DNA from: a virus
Length of the DNA stretch: 42,335 nucleotides
Direction: 5' to 3' (one strand)
IMG/VR virus record: IMGVR_UViG_3300044673_000252
Location: 1-42,335 of that record
Shown here: piece by piece, positions 6,256-13,001 of the stretch
How the letters are laid out: each line of letters begins with the position of its first letter
How positions within the stretch are numbered: position 1 is the first letter of the stretch
Notes under the pieces: generated by a model
The model's input: only the letters and a program-made list of their open reading frames with translations
What the model was told of the DNA's origin: nothing
Database searches by the model: none
Program-made: the position numbers and the translations under genes

Positions 6256-6615
6256 ATGAATGTGTTTTCGGGGAAATGTAAACTCTGTCAGTGCGGATTG
6301 GCCACAGGGATCTACGACGCCAAGGGTGAACTATTGGAGACTGGCGATATTGTCCTTATCTATACCGCCGATGAAGAGTTAGGAATCACACAACTGCCGG
6401 AAAACTTGACAGTCGTGGTTCAGAATCAGTTTCAATCATACTCAGACGGTAGCCACGTCCCTAAAGATGGCCCGCAAAAACCTTTCGTGATGGGGATAGC
6501 TAACGTCGATATATCAAATAGCGATTGGTTTGCTATACGGGTCAAGAGTTGGAAAGACGCTGTTAATGGCGAACACTGGAGAGCCTTTGGGTTTAGTTAC
6601 CGAGACGATGAATAA
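6256..6615 (+). CDS. Hypothetical protein with N-terminal CxxCxC
   Basis: A 119-aa protein with GGAGG five nt before ATG 6256. The N-terminus has CKLCQC, a possible metal site, followed by a beta-rich body (ETGDIVLIYTADEELG ... LPENLTVVVQ) and an aromatic C-terminus (SDWFAIRVKSWKDAVNGEHW). The DIVLIY part recalls small beta-barrel domains, but I cannot name a family. Confidence 0.6.
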   Translation: MNVFSGKCKLCQCGLATGIYDAKGELLETGDIVLIYTADEELGITQLPENLTVVVQNQFQSYSDGSHVPKDGPQKPFVMGIANVDISNSDWFAIRVKSWKDAVNGEHWRAFGFSYRDDE

Positions 6616-6655
6616 ACCGTGTAATGTCAGGCGAAAGCCGGAAAGAGGTGATGGG

Positions 6656-6742
6656 ATGAGCGAAGAAAGAGAACTGCGTAAGGCTGTGGGAGAATGGGTT
6701 TTGGGGGCTGGCGCTGTTTATTTGACCATGACCGGCGTCTAA
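6656..6742 (+). CDS. Possible very small protein
   Basis: A 28-aa reading frame with AGGTGATGGG before ATG 6656. It reads SEERELRKAVGEWVLGAGAVYLTMTGV, a charged start followed by a hydrophobic end that could insert in a membrane. An in-frame ATG at 6608 overlapping the previous stop would give 44 aa but has no ribosome site. The same GAGGTGATGGGATGA start region recurs at 6907-6920. Confidence 0.35.
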   Translation: MSEERELRKAVGEWVLGAGAVYLTMTGV

Positions 6743-6745
6743 AAC

Positions 6746-6907
6746 ATGAAAAAGAAATATCGCATCGAATATCGGATGAAGTTATTTGACGATTCAGGCT
6801 ATAGCGAGTGGCGATTTTCTCGAAGTTACGCCACAGAACAAGCAAGGGACGCCGGCTTGTTGGCACTAAAGGACAGCCGAACAGAATTTGAATATCGCAA
6901 AGGATGA
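6746..6907 (+). CDS. Small hypothetical protein
   Basis: A 53-aa protein starting 3 nt after the previous stop. The sequence (KKKYRIEYRMKLFDDSGYSEWRFSRSYATEQ) suggests a short beta hairpin followed by a helix. The ribosome site is weak, so translation may depend on the upstream frame. No family is recognised. Confidence 0.5.
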   Translation: MKKKYRIEYRMKLFDDSGYSEWRFSRSYATEQARDAGLLALKDSRTEFEYRKG

Positions 6908-6916
6908 GGTGATGGG

Positions 6917-6997
6917 ATGAAGGAAAGAATCGACAAGATAAAAGCGTTGCTTCTGATTCCTAAACATGCAAAAACATTTGCCGAGTGGGATGGATGA
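6917..6997 (+). CDS. Possible very small protein upstream of ninB
   Basis: A 26-aa frame (MKERIDKIKALLLIPKHAKTFAEWDG) with GAGGTGATGGG before ATG 6917. Its TGA overlaps an ATG at 6994 of ninB, so it may act mainly to couple ninB translation. Nothing else can be said of it. Confidence 0.4.
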   Translation: MKERIDKIKALLLIPKHAKTFAEWDG

Positions 6998-7395
6998 CCC
7001 TCATGGAGAAGAAGACGTACGCACTTAGAACCCCAAAGGATAGAGGCGCGGCGAGTTACTTTATCCTATCTGGCGCGCCGGACGGGTGGATAGTGACCGT
7101 TTCGGAGCCGACAAGAAGTTTAGCCCAAAATAGCCTCATGTGGGATTTACTCACAGCGCTGTCAGAGCAGGTTGAATGGCATGGCGTCAAGCTGGCGAAA
7201 GAGGAATGGAAGGACGCGATAACAGCCGCGCTCAAAGGTCAGAAGGTAATTCCAGGATTGACCGGAACGGGTTTTGTCGTCATTGGGGCGCACACTTCAA
7301 AAATGACCATAGCGGAAATGAACGACGTGATTGAGTTTTGCTACGCTTTCGGGTCAGAGAAATCAGTTAAGTGGAAATCGAATAGAGAAGAATAA
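6994..7395 (+). CDS. ninB: NinB-like recombination protein
   Basis: A 133-aa protein of NinB (lambda Orf) type, close to the usual length of about 140. It shows the region RSLAQNSLMWDLLTALSEQVEWHG, the KEEWKD block and a C-terminal helix (TIAEMNDVIEFCYAFGSEK). Lambda Orf binds single-stranded DNA and helps recombinase loading, which fits the ERF/YqaJ genes. I chose ATG 6994 for its overlap with the upstream stop; ATG 7003 is possible. A second, divergent ninB 3' end lies at 8116-8205 behind the HNH gene, so this gene's neighbourhood was rearranged. Confidence 0.8.
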   Translation: MTLMEKKTYALRTPKDRGAASYFILSGAPDGWIVTVSEPTRSLAQNSLMWDLLTALSEQVEWHGVKLAKEEWKDAITAALKGQKVIPGLTGTGFVVIGAHTSKMTIAEMNDVIEFCYAFGSEKSVKWKSNREE

Positions 7396-7398
7396 TAT

Positions 7399-7426
7399 TT
7401 GAATTTAAGATGAGTTTTGCTATACT
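7399..7426 (+). promoter_or_regulatory. Predicted promoter for the HNH insert
   Basis: TTGAAT (7399-7404), 16 nt, TATACT (7421-7426), starting just after the ninB stop. It would drive the 39-aa frame and the HNH gene. A private promoter fits a mobile endonuclease gene. Confidence 0.5.
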
Positions 7427-7453
7427 AATTTCGCTCGCACAAAGGATAACAAT

Positions 7454-7573
7454 ATGAGTTTAAACAAGCACAAGTATCGGGTAGCTGTGAAGCCCCGGCC
7501 ATATCCTTATGGCGAGCGTACTTGTGCTTTTCTGCGCTCAGCAGAGGAGAAAAAGCATGGACGGTTTATGTGA
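7454..7573 (+). CDS. Small hypothetical protein before the HNH gene
   Basis: A 39-aa basic protein with AAAGGA upstream of ATG 7454 (MSLNKHKYRVAVKPRPYPYG ...). It overlaps the HNH start by 17 nt in another frame and may couple its translation. It may be part of the inserted segment. Function is unknown. Confidence 0.45.
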   Translation: MSLNKHKYRVAVKPRPYPYGERTCAFLRSAEEKKHGRFM

Positions 7574-8123
7574 ATGCGGATGTGGGAAAAAAACATCAAT
7601 AGCAAAACAAACGAGAACGGAGCAAGGCATTAAAGCAGGTGAGCGTAGAAGATTTTGTCTCGGTCATTATGGTACAAGAGACATCCGTAAAAGGTTTTGG
7701 GAGAAGGTAAGTAAAAGTGATGGATGTTGGGAGTGGACGGGTTCAAGACCTAATGGTTACGGCGAAATAAGATTTAATCGGAAAATGGTCAAGGCGCATA
7801 GATTGTCTTGGATGTTTAGTTTCGGAAGAATACCAGAAGGTTTGTGCATATTGCACAAGTGTGACAATCCAAGGTGTGTTCGGCCTTCACATTTATTTGT
7901 CGGAACACAGCAAGATAACAATACAGACAAGAAAGAAAAGGGGAGATGCAACCCGAACAGGGGTGAGTCTGTGGTCAATTCTAAACTAACAGAATCCGAC
8001 GTTTTAGAAATAAGGGAAAAGTTAGATTTCGGGAACAGCGAAAATCACATAGCTTATATTTATGGAGTTTCCCGCAGAACGATAAATCACATAAAGAACA
8101 GAAAAACATGGACCCACATTTAA
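7557..8123 (+). CDS. HNH homing endonuclease
   Basis: A 188-aa protein; ATG 7557 follows AGGAG by seven nt. It has an N-terminal Cys pair region (CECGCGKK), a core HNH_3-type domain with CWEWTG, YGEIRFNRKMVKAHRLSW (His of the first strand), CILHKCDNPRCVRPSHLFVGT (metal-binding Cys and His) and DNNTDKKEKGR, and a C-terminal helix-turn-helix (LTESDVLEIREKLDF ... YGVSRRTINHIKNRKTW). This layout is that of free-standing phage homing endonucleases. It sits exactly between intact ninB and a divergent ninB 3' remnant. Confidence 0.9.
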   Translation: MDGLCECGCGKKTSIAKQTRTEQGIKAGERRRFCLGHYGTRDIRKRFWEKVSKSDGCWEWTGSRPNGYGEIRFNRKMVKAHRLSWMFSFGRIPEGLCILHKCDNPRCVRPSHLFVGTQQDNNTDKKEKGRCNPNRGESVVNSKLTESDVLEIREKLDFGNSENHIAYIYGVSRRTINHIKNRKTWTHI

Positions 8124-8205
8124 ACAGTGCGCCGACCTGATAACGTGGGTTGATGCGTTCGGGATTGAGCAGGGTTGCCACTTCACAACGAACAGGGAGG
8201 AATGA
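8116..8205 (+). pseudogene. Remnant of a second ninB 3' end
   Basis: Starting right at the HNH stop, the frame ending at TGA 8203-8205 reads KQCADLITWVDAFGIEQG ... followed by HFTTNREE. It aligns over about 28 residues with the C-terminus of the intact NinB (MNDVIEFCYAFGSEKS ... WKSNREE), sharing the AFG core and the final NREE. No start codon or body remains. I infer that an ancestral ninB ended here and was displaced when the HNH gene and its accompanying ninB arrived. The old stop still overlaps ATG codons of the next gene. Confidence 0.75.
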
Positions 8206-8207
8206 TG

Positions 8208-8573
8208 ATGACCGTTTACCATTTCACGGCAAGACATTTGTTGCCGTCAATTTTAAAGGAGGGAATCACGTTAGGGTGTATCCCGTTGAACATGAAAGAA
8301 GTCAGAGACGGCTTTCAATGGGTAACTATCAACCCTGAATTTCGACAGTCTTGGAATGGACAAGTCAACGTAAAATATGACCGTTGCGCCGTGCGCCTGA
8401 CCGTAGAAATACCCTCAATATGGCGGCACAAAGTCTTGAACTGGCTGCAAGTGTGCAAGAAAATGACGGAGATTCATGATGTTTTGAATAGCTTTGGCGA
8501 CCCTGAAAACTGGCGTTTATACCGTGGAAAAATCCGTCCAGAATGGATAAAAGCCGTGGAGATTAAACCATGA
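8208..8573 (+). CDS. Possible ADP-ribosyltransferase-fold (DarT-like) protein
   Basis: A 121-aa protein; AGGGAGG lies 7 nt before ATG 8208 (ATG 8202 and 8205 are alternatives). It begins TVYHFTARHLLPSILKEGI, like the opening of DarT and related ADP-ribosyltransferase folds (a conserved His, then a helix ending in a Gly turn), has GFQWVTINPEFRQSW in the middle and closes with LYRGKIRPEWIKAVEI, like the late strand-plus-Glu region of those enzymes. Catalysis is unproven. If active it could modify nucleic acid or a host protein. Simple hypothetical protein remains the alternative. Confidence 0.5.
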   Translation: MTVYHFTARHLLPSILKEGITLGCIPLNMKEVRDGFQWVTINPEFRQSWNGQVNVKYDRCAVRLTVEIPSIWRHKVLNWLQVCKKMTEIHDVLNSFGDPENWRLYRGKIRPEWIKAVEIKP

Positions 8574-9133
8574 AAACCCTACTCACCCTAATCCGCCGCA
8601 CCCTGGCAACCGCCCTTATCCTCTTCGCCGCCTGTTGTTGCTCTATCGGCCTCGCATGGGTTCTGACATCAACGCCGTATGGGTTCGAGACGGCGACAAG
8701 CGCCACAGGGGAACGGCTCTGGATTGTTTCTGGTCTGGCATGGCAGGGGATGTTTATCCTCTGCATCAACGCGGCCAGATTAACCCTTTTCGCATGGAAA
8801 CTGACGGGAGGAGATATGCAAACCGAATTCGACTTCACCGCGCCGACCGGAGACGAACTGAAGCGGCAAGCACTGGACGGAATGGAATTAAAATATCCAC
8901 GGTGGATCGACCGCGCCCGTGAACGTGCCGCCTACCATGCCGCGAAACATGGCCGCGTCAGCATCAACGACATCCGCACCATGATTGCCAATGGAGAGCT
9001 ACCGGAGCCTCCGCACCATAACGTGCTTGGCTCCATCTTCCGCACCGGATTCCGCAAGATTGGCATCGAAGAAGTCAAACATCCTTCCGCGCATAACCGG
9101 GGAGGTGGTGTGAGCGTGTGGGGGCTGGCGTGA
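8570..9133 (+). CDS. Membrane segment fused to a conserved phage DNA-binding-like domain
   Basis: A 187-aa frame coupled to the gene before it. Residues 1-80 hold two likely membrane segments (about 10-30 and 52-72). Residues from Met83 on begin MQTEFDFTAPTGDELKRQAL and contain RARERAAYHAAKHG, SINDIRTMI and HHNVLGSIFR ... SAHNRGGGVSVWGL, a domain met alone in many phages near ninB-type genes. ATG 8817 (Met83) has its own GGGAGGAGAT site. This looks like two genes joined in frame by loss of a stop, with a likely second product from 8817. Confidence 0.65.
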   Translation: MKTLLTLIRRTLATALILFAACCCSIGLAWVLTSTPYGFETATSATGERLWIVSGLAWQGMFILCINAARLTLFAWKLTGGDMQTEFDFTAPTGDELKRQALDGMELKYPRWIDRARERAAYHAAKHGRVSINDIRTMIANGELPEPPHHNVLGSIFRTGFRKIGIEEVKHPSAHNRGGGVSVWGLA

Positions 9134-9300
9134 TTGATTTCACTCTTGAACAGGCGCAGGCATTGGTTGACTCATTCGGTGGAGATTCAGAATCGACCAT
9201 GACCGTCGTTGGAGGTGACGGGCATAGCGGGATAGGGTTGTATGCCGGCCCCACTGATTACCCTGAAGAGGGTTCAATTTTTCTTGGCAAGAATCGGTGA
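9130..9300 (+). CDS. Small conserved phage protein, GTG start
   Basis: A 56-aa protein starting at GTG 9130, which overlaps the previous TGA (GTGA). It reads IDFTLEQAQALVDSFGGD ... GHSGIGLYAGPTDYPEEGSIFLG. The GHSGxGLYA and YPEEGSIFLG parts recur in small proteins of many phages. Function is unknown. Confidence 0.65.
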   Translation: MIDFTLEQAQALVDSFGGDSESTMTVVGGDGHSGIGLYAGPTDYPEEGSIFLGKNR

Positions 9301-9304
9301 TTGT

Positions 9305-9604
9305 ATGGCAAATTCAAATGAAGTGTTCACAAAAGAAGAAAAAGCCATACACGTTAGACGGCTGCGACAGGGCATGGGAATGACCAAAGTTGGCTGGTCG
9401 CAAGTCTCTGGTATTCCCCTCTCCACTATTGAAGCGTATGAATCAGGTAAGCGCACGCCGACAACGGAATACATCAACATGGTATCAGATCACTTTGACC
9501 GCGACAAGGAATTAACGCGGCAAATTATCGCCGGAGTCGCCGCCGAGATCGACCGAAAATATCCTCACGGTATTTTATCAGAGATAGAAGAGGTGAAAGA
9601 ATGA
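9305..9604 (+). CDS. XRE-type helix-turn-helix protein
   Basis: A 99-aa protein. The HTH spans about residues 14-60: HVRRLRQGMGMTKVGWSQVSG, PLSTIEAYESGKRTP, TEYINMVSDHF. A helical tail with KELTRQIIAGVAAEIDRKYP follows. Its ribosome site is weak. It may regulate the nearby promoter at 10375, which is a guess from position. Its stop overlaps the next start (ATGA). Confidence 0.75.
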   Translation: MANSNEVFTKEEKAIHVRRLRQGMGMTKVGWSQVSGIPLSTIEAYESGKRTPTTEYINMVSDHFDRDKELTRQIIAGVAAEIDRKYPHGILSEIEEVKE

Positions 9605-10062
9605 ACCTTCAAGACGCGAAAGCCTGGACGCGCAATCAAACTTACCGTGCAATGCCACGCGCACAGAAAGAACCATTTGACGCCGCGTATGCCCTGCTGC
9701 AAGAGGTGGAGAGACTGGAACTCGAAGCCGACACTAATGCCCCGTGGCTCTCCTCCGCTCATTGCCTCTGCACTGATTATGGCATACAGCCGGGGGAGAT
9801 AGGAGTGCGGATTGAGTTGTTGCGGAAGGATATCCGTGTACGGATAGGATTTTTACGGGATGCCGTCGAAGCGCAGCGGGAACGGGCCGACAAATTATCC
9901 GTCACCCTCTCCGACCAGACCATGTGCTACGACCCTGACAGCCGAAAACAGGGATTACTTGACGCTTTGGAGATAGCGAAAGAAGAGGCGTGCGAAGTTA
10001 TCGGCTGCTGTTGCTTAGAGATCGTGGAAGCAATCAAAGCCAAAGCCGAGGCCATGAAATGA
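9601..10062 (+). CDS. Hypothetical helical protein
   Basis: A 153-aa protein coupled by ATGA on both sides. It is largely helical, with Cys residues at HCLCTDYG and a late CCCLEI cluster. An internal Leu/Arg-rich helix (RIELLRKDIRVRIGFLRDAV) suggests coiled-coil contact. I recognise no family. Confidence 0.6.
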   Translation: MNLQDAKAWTRNQTYRAMPRAQKEPFDAAYALLQEVERLELEADTNAPWLSSAHCLCTDYGIQPGEIGVRIELLRKDIRVRIGFLRDAVEAQRERADKLSVTLSDQTMCYDPDSRKQGLLDALEIAKEEACEVIGCCCLEIVEAIKAKAEAMK

Positions 10063-10352
10063 CCAAAGCCGAGAGCCGAGAGAACGAGTTTATCGTCTCG
10101 CTTGGCTGCATGGTTTTAGGCTGTAGCGACCCACCACGTATCCACCACGACAGGCGAAACGGGGGTAAGCGCAAACTTTCCCCAAAAGTTGCGATCTGCC
10201 ACCGGCACCACTCCGAACAAAGCAACGAAGGTTTGCACCATATCGGCATCAAAGCGTTTGAGCGGCAATATGGCAGCGTGAGCGCAAAAGCGCGATGGGT
10301 AGAGGACCAACTGACCGCCCACGGCTTGACTCCGACATGGAAGAAAAAATAA
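10059..10352 (+). CDS. Ref-like HNH nuclease
   Basis: A 97-aa protein with the arrangement of the Ref/RecA-dependent nuclease group: SLGCMVLGC near the N-terminus, RIHHDRR, then VAICHRHHSEQSNEG, LHHIGIKAFERQYG. In phage P1 Ref, a related HNH fold cuts DNA at RecA filaments. Here only the compact nuclease core is present. It lies with ninB and other recombination genes, which supports a role in DNA processing. Other small HNH families are the alternative. Confidence 0.75.
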   Translation: MTKAESRENEFIVSLGCMVLGCSDPPRIHHDRRNGGKRKLSPKVAICHRHHSEQSNEGLHHIGIKAFERQYGSVSAKARWVEDQLTAHGLTPTWKKK

Positions 10353-10374
10353 TCACTTTCATAATTTTTTATGA

Positions 10375-10403
10375 TTGACAGCCTTTATTCTTGGTGGTAG
10401 AGT
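10375..10403 (+). promoter_or_regulatory. Predicted promoter upstream of the radical SAM gene
   Basis: TTGACA (10375-10380), 17 nt, TAGAGT (10398-10403), in an AT-rich gap after the Ref-like gene. It has a perfect -35 box and the phage's recurring -10 box. It should drive the genes from 10432. Confidence 0.75.
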
Positions 10404-10431
10404 TTAACCATCAACGACAAAGGAGACGGCC

Positions 10432-10575
10432 ATGAAAGCGTGGATAATATTTAGATTCGACAAAAAAATCAGGGTTGAGTTTGCTCCGATCGAATACAAC
10501 GAAAAAGAGGCGTTGTCTTATTTCATCAACCAAGAAGGTTATTCTGACGACATCACGATACAGGAAGAAAAATGA
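10432..10575 (+). CDS. Small protein coupled to the radical SAM gene
   Basis: A 47-aa protein with AAAGGAGA upstream of ATG 10432. It starts MKAWIIFRFDKKIRVEF and ends in an acidic ITIQEEK. Its stop overlaps the radical SAM start by 4 nt. The tight coupling suggests co-production, perhaps as a partner, but no family is recognised. Confidence 0.6.
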   Translation: MKAWIIFRFDKKIRVEFAPIEYNEKEALSYFINQEGYSDDITIQEEK

Positions 10576-11387
10576 AGCGGATTATCAGGGTGTTTCCACG
10601 AAAGACAAAAGCAACGCCGACTGATCCGCTTGTACGGATCGGGAAGCAGCCTGATTTATTCGATGAGGCCGACGAGGTTCATATTTCCGTTGCCTTTACA
10701 TGGGACATGCCACTTGCTGAAAAACTTGCAAAAGCGTGGAGTCCTGTTGCCCCTGTCAGTATCGGTGGACCGGCAACGGGCGAACCGTCAGGAGACTTTG
10801 TTTCTGGCATGTACCTTAAGAGCGGGTATGTAATGACCTCAAGGGGATGCCCAAACCGTTGTTCATTCTGTGCAGTCTGGAAGCGTGAAAACGGTATGAA
10901 GGAGTTACCGATAGTTAAGGGCAATATTATCCAAGACGACAACCTGCTGGCGTGTTCTGAGGTTCATATCCGCAAGGTATTTGAAATGCTAAAAGGTCAA
11001 AAGCAGATCGAATTACGCGGCATTGAGGCAAAAATCTTGAAGCCGTGGCACGTCGAGGAAATAGCAAAAATCCGGCTGTCTCAGCTCTTTTGCGCGTACG
11101 ATGAACCATCGGATTATGAACCGTTGATCTCGGCGGGGAAGATGCTAAAAGAAATCAACGTGACATACGAAAACCGCAAGGCACGCGCCTATGTGTTATG
11201 CGGCCAAGACGAAGATACTTTCGACGCGGCAAACATGCGGATGATTCAAACCGTCAAGGCCGGATTCATGCCGTTTGCAATGTTATGGCGAGACGAAAAC
11301 GGGGACCGATCGGCGGAATGGATGAAGTGGCAACGCCAATGGGCGAGACCTGCAATTATCAGCGCAAGAATAAAGGAAATGACATGA
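10572..11387 (+). CDS. Radical SAM protein
   Basis: A 271-aa protein. The cluster-binding motif CPNRCSFC gives Cys93, Cys97 and Cys100 (CxxxCxxC), which would hold a [4Fe-4S] cluster and S-adenosylmethionine. The segment before it (VHISVAFTWDMPLAEKLAKAWSP ... SIGGPA) looks like a shortened Rossmann-type domain as in B12-binding radical SAM enzymes, but without an obvious B12-binding DxHxxG. Downstream come LKPWHVEEIAKI and ARAYVLCGQDEDTF, fitting the TIM-barrel strands. I believe similar proteins exist in bacteria and phages, but no substrate is known to me. It is read from the promoter at 10375. Confidence 0.85.
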   Translation: MKRIIRVFPRKTKATPTDPLVRIGKQPDLFDEADEVHISVAFTWDMPLAEKLAKAWSPVAPVSIGGPATGEPSGDFVSGMYLKSGYVMTSRGCPNRCSFCAVWKRENGMKELPIVKGNIIQDDNLLACSEVHIRKVFEMLKGQKQIELRGIEAKILKPWHVEEIAKIRLSQLFCAYDEPSDYEPLISAGKMLKEINVTYENRKARAYVLCGQDEDTFDAANMRMIQTVKAGFMPFAMLWRDENGDRSAEWMKWQRQWARPAIISARIKEMT

Positions 11388-11566
11388 CAAACCCCGTAGG
11401 CCGTCCCCCTGGCTCTCTCAGCAAGCGCCCCACGCGCAAGACCGTTAAATATATTTCGTGGACGGCTGAAGAGTGGGCAAGAATCGAGGCCAAAGCCCTG
11501 CACCGCAACTGGACAACAACGAAAGTTATTCAACGCGCAGTTGCCGCATATCTCGATGGAAGATGA
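11384..11566 (+). CDS. Small ribbon-helix-helix/MobC-like DNA-binding protein
   Basis: A 60-aa basic protein coupled to the radical SAM gene. A flexible start (GRPPGSLSKRPTRK) leads to KYISWTAEEWARIEAKALHRN and TTTKVIQRAVAAYL, a strand-helix-helix pattern seen in ribbon-helix-helix and MobC-type relaxosome proteins. A DNA-binding role is likely; a mobilisation role is not implied. Confidence 0.6.
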   Translation: MTNPVGRPPGSLSKRPTRKTVKYISWTAEEWARIEAKALHRNWTTTKVIQRAVAAYLDGR

Positions 11567-11578
11567 AGGAGAAGTGAG

Positions 11579-11758
11579 ATGAAAGAGTTTTATGTCGAAA
11601 TAGTGCAAACAGATACCGGCCGAGTATCAAAGCGCATGGGGCCGATGTCTGAGCACAGCGCCGACAAGACATCGGAAGGGGCAATGATTAACCTCAACCA
11701 CGACGCCTACCATGTTAGAATTGTAGAGGCAAAAGACGCCTTGCACGAAGAAGGTTAA
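11579..11758 (+). CDS. Small hypothetical protein
   Basis: A 59-aa protein after GGAGAAGTG. The sequence (KEFYVEIVQTDTGRVSKRMGP, then SEHSADKTSEGAMINLN and AYHVRIVEAK) fits a small beta-alpha-beta fold of the type frequent among phage early proteins. No function is known. Confidence 0.55.
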   Translation: MKEFYVEIVQTDTGRVSKRMGPMSEHSADKTSEGAMINLNHDAYHVRIVEAKDALHEEG

Positions 11759-11770
11759 AGGAGTAACCCC

Positions 11771-11887
11771 ATGCACGTAATCTGCCCCATATGCCAATCA
11801 CCTTCCCCCGACATCGAAGACGGGGAGCATACCGAGGACGTCACAACGCACCGGACGTGCGAAGCGTGCGCGGTGGGAAAGAGATGA
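11771..11887 (+). CDS. Small zinc-ribbon-like protein
   Basis: A 38-aa protein with CPIC near the N-terminus and CEAC near the C-terminus, the two knuckles of a possible zinc ribbon, joined by an acidic linker with His residues. It is coupled to the HNH gene that follows by ATGA. Function is unknown. Confidence 0.5.
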   Translation: MHVICPICQSPSPDIEDGEHTEDVTTHRTCEACAVGKR

Positions 11888-12189
11888 AACGCAAGCCGAT
11901 CACGCCGAACTCGCAAATCGTATCCGCAATGCGTCTGCTTTGGCTCAGGAGCCGAGAACGCGCCGAAGCCATACGGAGAGACGGTAACACTTGCCAGTGC
12001 TGCCAGAAGAAGGGTAGCGGCGCCAAAGGGCGCATAGTCAAAATCGAATGTCACCACTTGCAAGCGGGCGACATTGACTGGCAAAAGATTCTCCGTGTTA
12101 TCCGCAAAGAGTTGTTGTGTGATCCGAAAGGGCTAATTACTCTCTGTAAGGAGTGCCATGCAGAGACTCACAGAACGGGAGAATTGTGA
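11884..12189 (+). CDS. HNH endonuclease-like protein
   Basis: A 101-aa protein with an HNH core: CQCC, then IECHHLQAGD with the catalytic-type His pair, and LITLCKECHAETH at the end. The spacing matches small HNH/NinG-like nucleases of phage recombination and packaging regions. The start at 11884 overlaps the previous TGA. Confidence 0.75.
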   Translation: MKRKPITPNSQIVSAMRLLWLRSRERAEAIRRDGNTCQCCQKKGSGAKGRIVKIECHHLQAGDIDWQKILRVIRKELLCDPKGLITLCKECHAETHRTGEL

Positions 12190-12413
12190 TGAACATCGAA
12201 AAGATTAAACTCGGCACGAAGATTAAGATGCTTAACGACAACGAAAGCGGTTACTGGAAAAAGGGTGGCACCGGCATAATTGTCAATGACAGTTGTTTCC
12301 ATGACAAGGGGAAAATCAGGGATAGAGACGGGCAGTTTTGGGCTAAAATCGAAGGGTCTAGGGCTGAAAGATGCTGCCTTGATTTGCATGATTTCAAAAT
12401 TCTCAAATACTGA
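12189..12413 (+). CDS. Hypothetical protein
   Basis: A 74-aa protein overlapping the HNH stop by 1 nt. It is beta-rich with Gly turns (KLGTKIKMLNDNESGYWKKGGTGIIVND) and ends AERCCLDLHDFKILKY. A small SH3-like barrel is possible; no family can be named. Confidence 0.55.
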   Translation: MNIEKIKLGTKIKMLNDNESGYWKKGGTGIIVNDSCFHDKGKIRDRDGQFWAKIEGSRAERCCLDLHDFKILKY

Positions 12414-12420
12414 GGCTGTT

Positions 12421-12624
12421 ATGACAACATCTTCCCTTCTCCGTCGCCGCCTTGCCACCTGTAGCTCTTCCGAACGGGAGCAGATAGATCAATGGCTATC
12501 CAAAGCCGAGAACGCTGAGGAGCGCAAACTACGGCGCATCAAAAAGGTGCTGTGCCACAACGGGTTTCTTTTATCCGACCCTGAGACGCATTGCAGGGCA
12601 GAATTGATTGCGGGAGTGCGATAA
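12421..12624 (+). CDS. Small helical basic protein
   Basis: A 67-aa protein starting MTTSSLLRRRLATCSS. It has a helical middle (EREQIDQWLSKAENAEERKLRRIKKVL) and three Cys. Its stop TAA overlaps the next ATG by one base. No family is recognised. Confidence 0.5.
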   Translation: MTTSSLLRRRLATCSSSEREQIDQWLSKAENAEERKLRRIKKVLCHNGFLLSDPETHCRAELIAGVR

Positions 12625-13001
12625 TGCAAAAATTCACAGATATACAACGGTATCAATTTATAGACCACCATATGAGCGGCCCCGTGGCGTTACGGGATCT
12701 AGACACGTCACAGCCATTCGTTTACGACCGGGAATATGGGGCTTTCTATGTATCTATGGGCCGGCACCCTGGTGCGATGTCTCTGTTGTTGGCATTCCAC
12801 CACGGCCAGCGCGACGGCATCGACGTTGCCGACATGCTGGGGCTGGAATATTCTTCGGAAACTGCCGACGCATGGCTCCGGAATATTCCAGGGACCGCTT
12901 TTAAATCGTCTGTTGGCAGCGGTCGGATTCAAGCCGGGAAAGTCGGAAGTCTGTCGGCTGGAGAAATACGCGTGCTTGGCGACATTGAGTATATATTCTG
13001 A
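12624..13001 (+). CDS. Hypothetical protein
   Basis: A 125-aa protein that starts on the preceding stop (TAATG) and ends on the next start (TGATG). It contains QPFVYDREYGAFYVSMGRHPGAM and LLLAFHHGQRDGIDVADMLG. No catalytic signature is clear and no family is recognised. Confidence 0.55.
   Translation: MQKFTDIQRYQFIDHHMSGPVALRDLDTSQPFVYDREYGAFYVSMGRHPGAMSLLLAFHHGQRDGIDVADMLGLEYSSETADAWLRNIPGTAFKSSVGSGRIQAGKVGSLSAGEIRVLGDIEYIF

Noticed and set aside
11190-11290. GTTATGC and GTTATGG boxes in the radical SAM gene as cassette boundaries
   Set aside because: They lie in conserved coding sequence without hairpins or complementary partner boxes.
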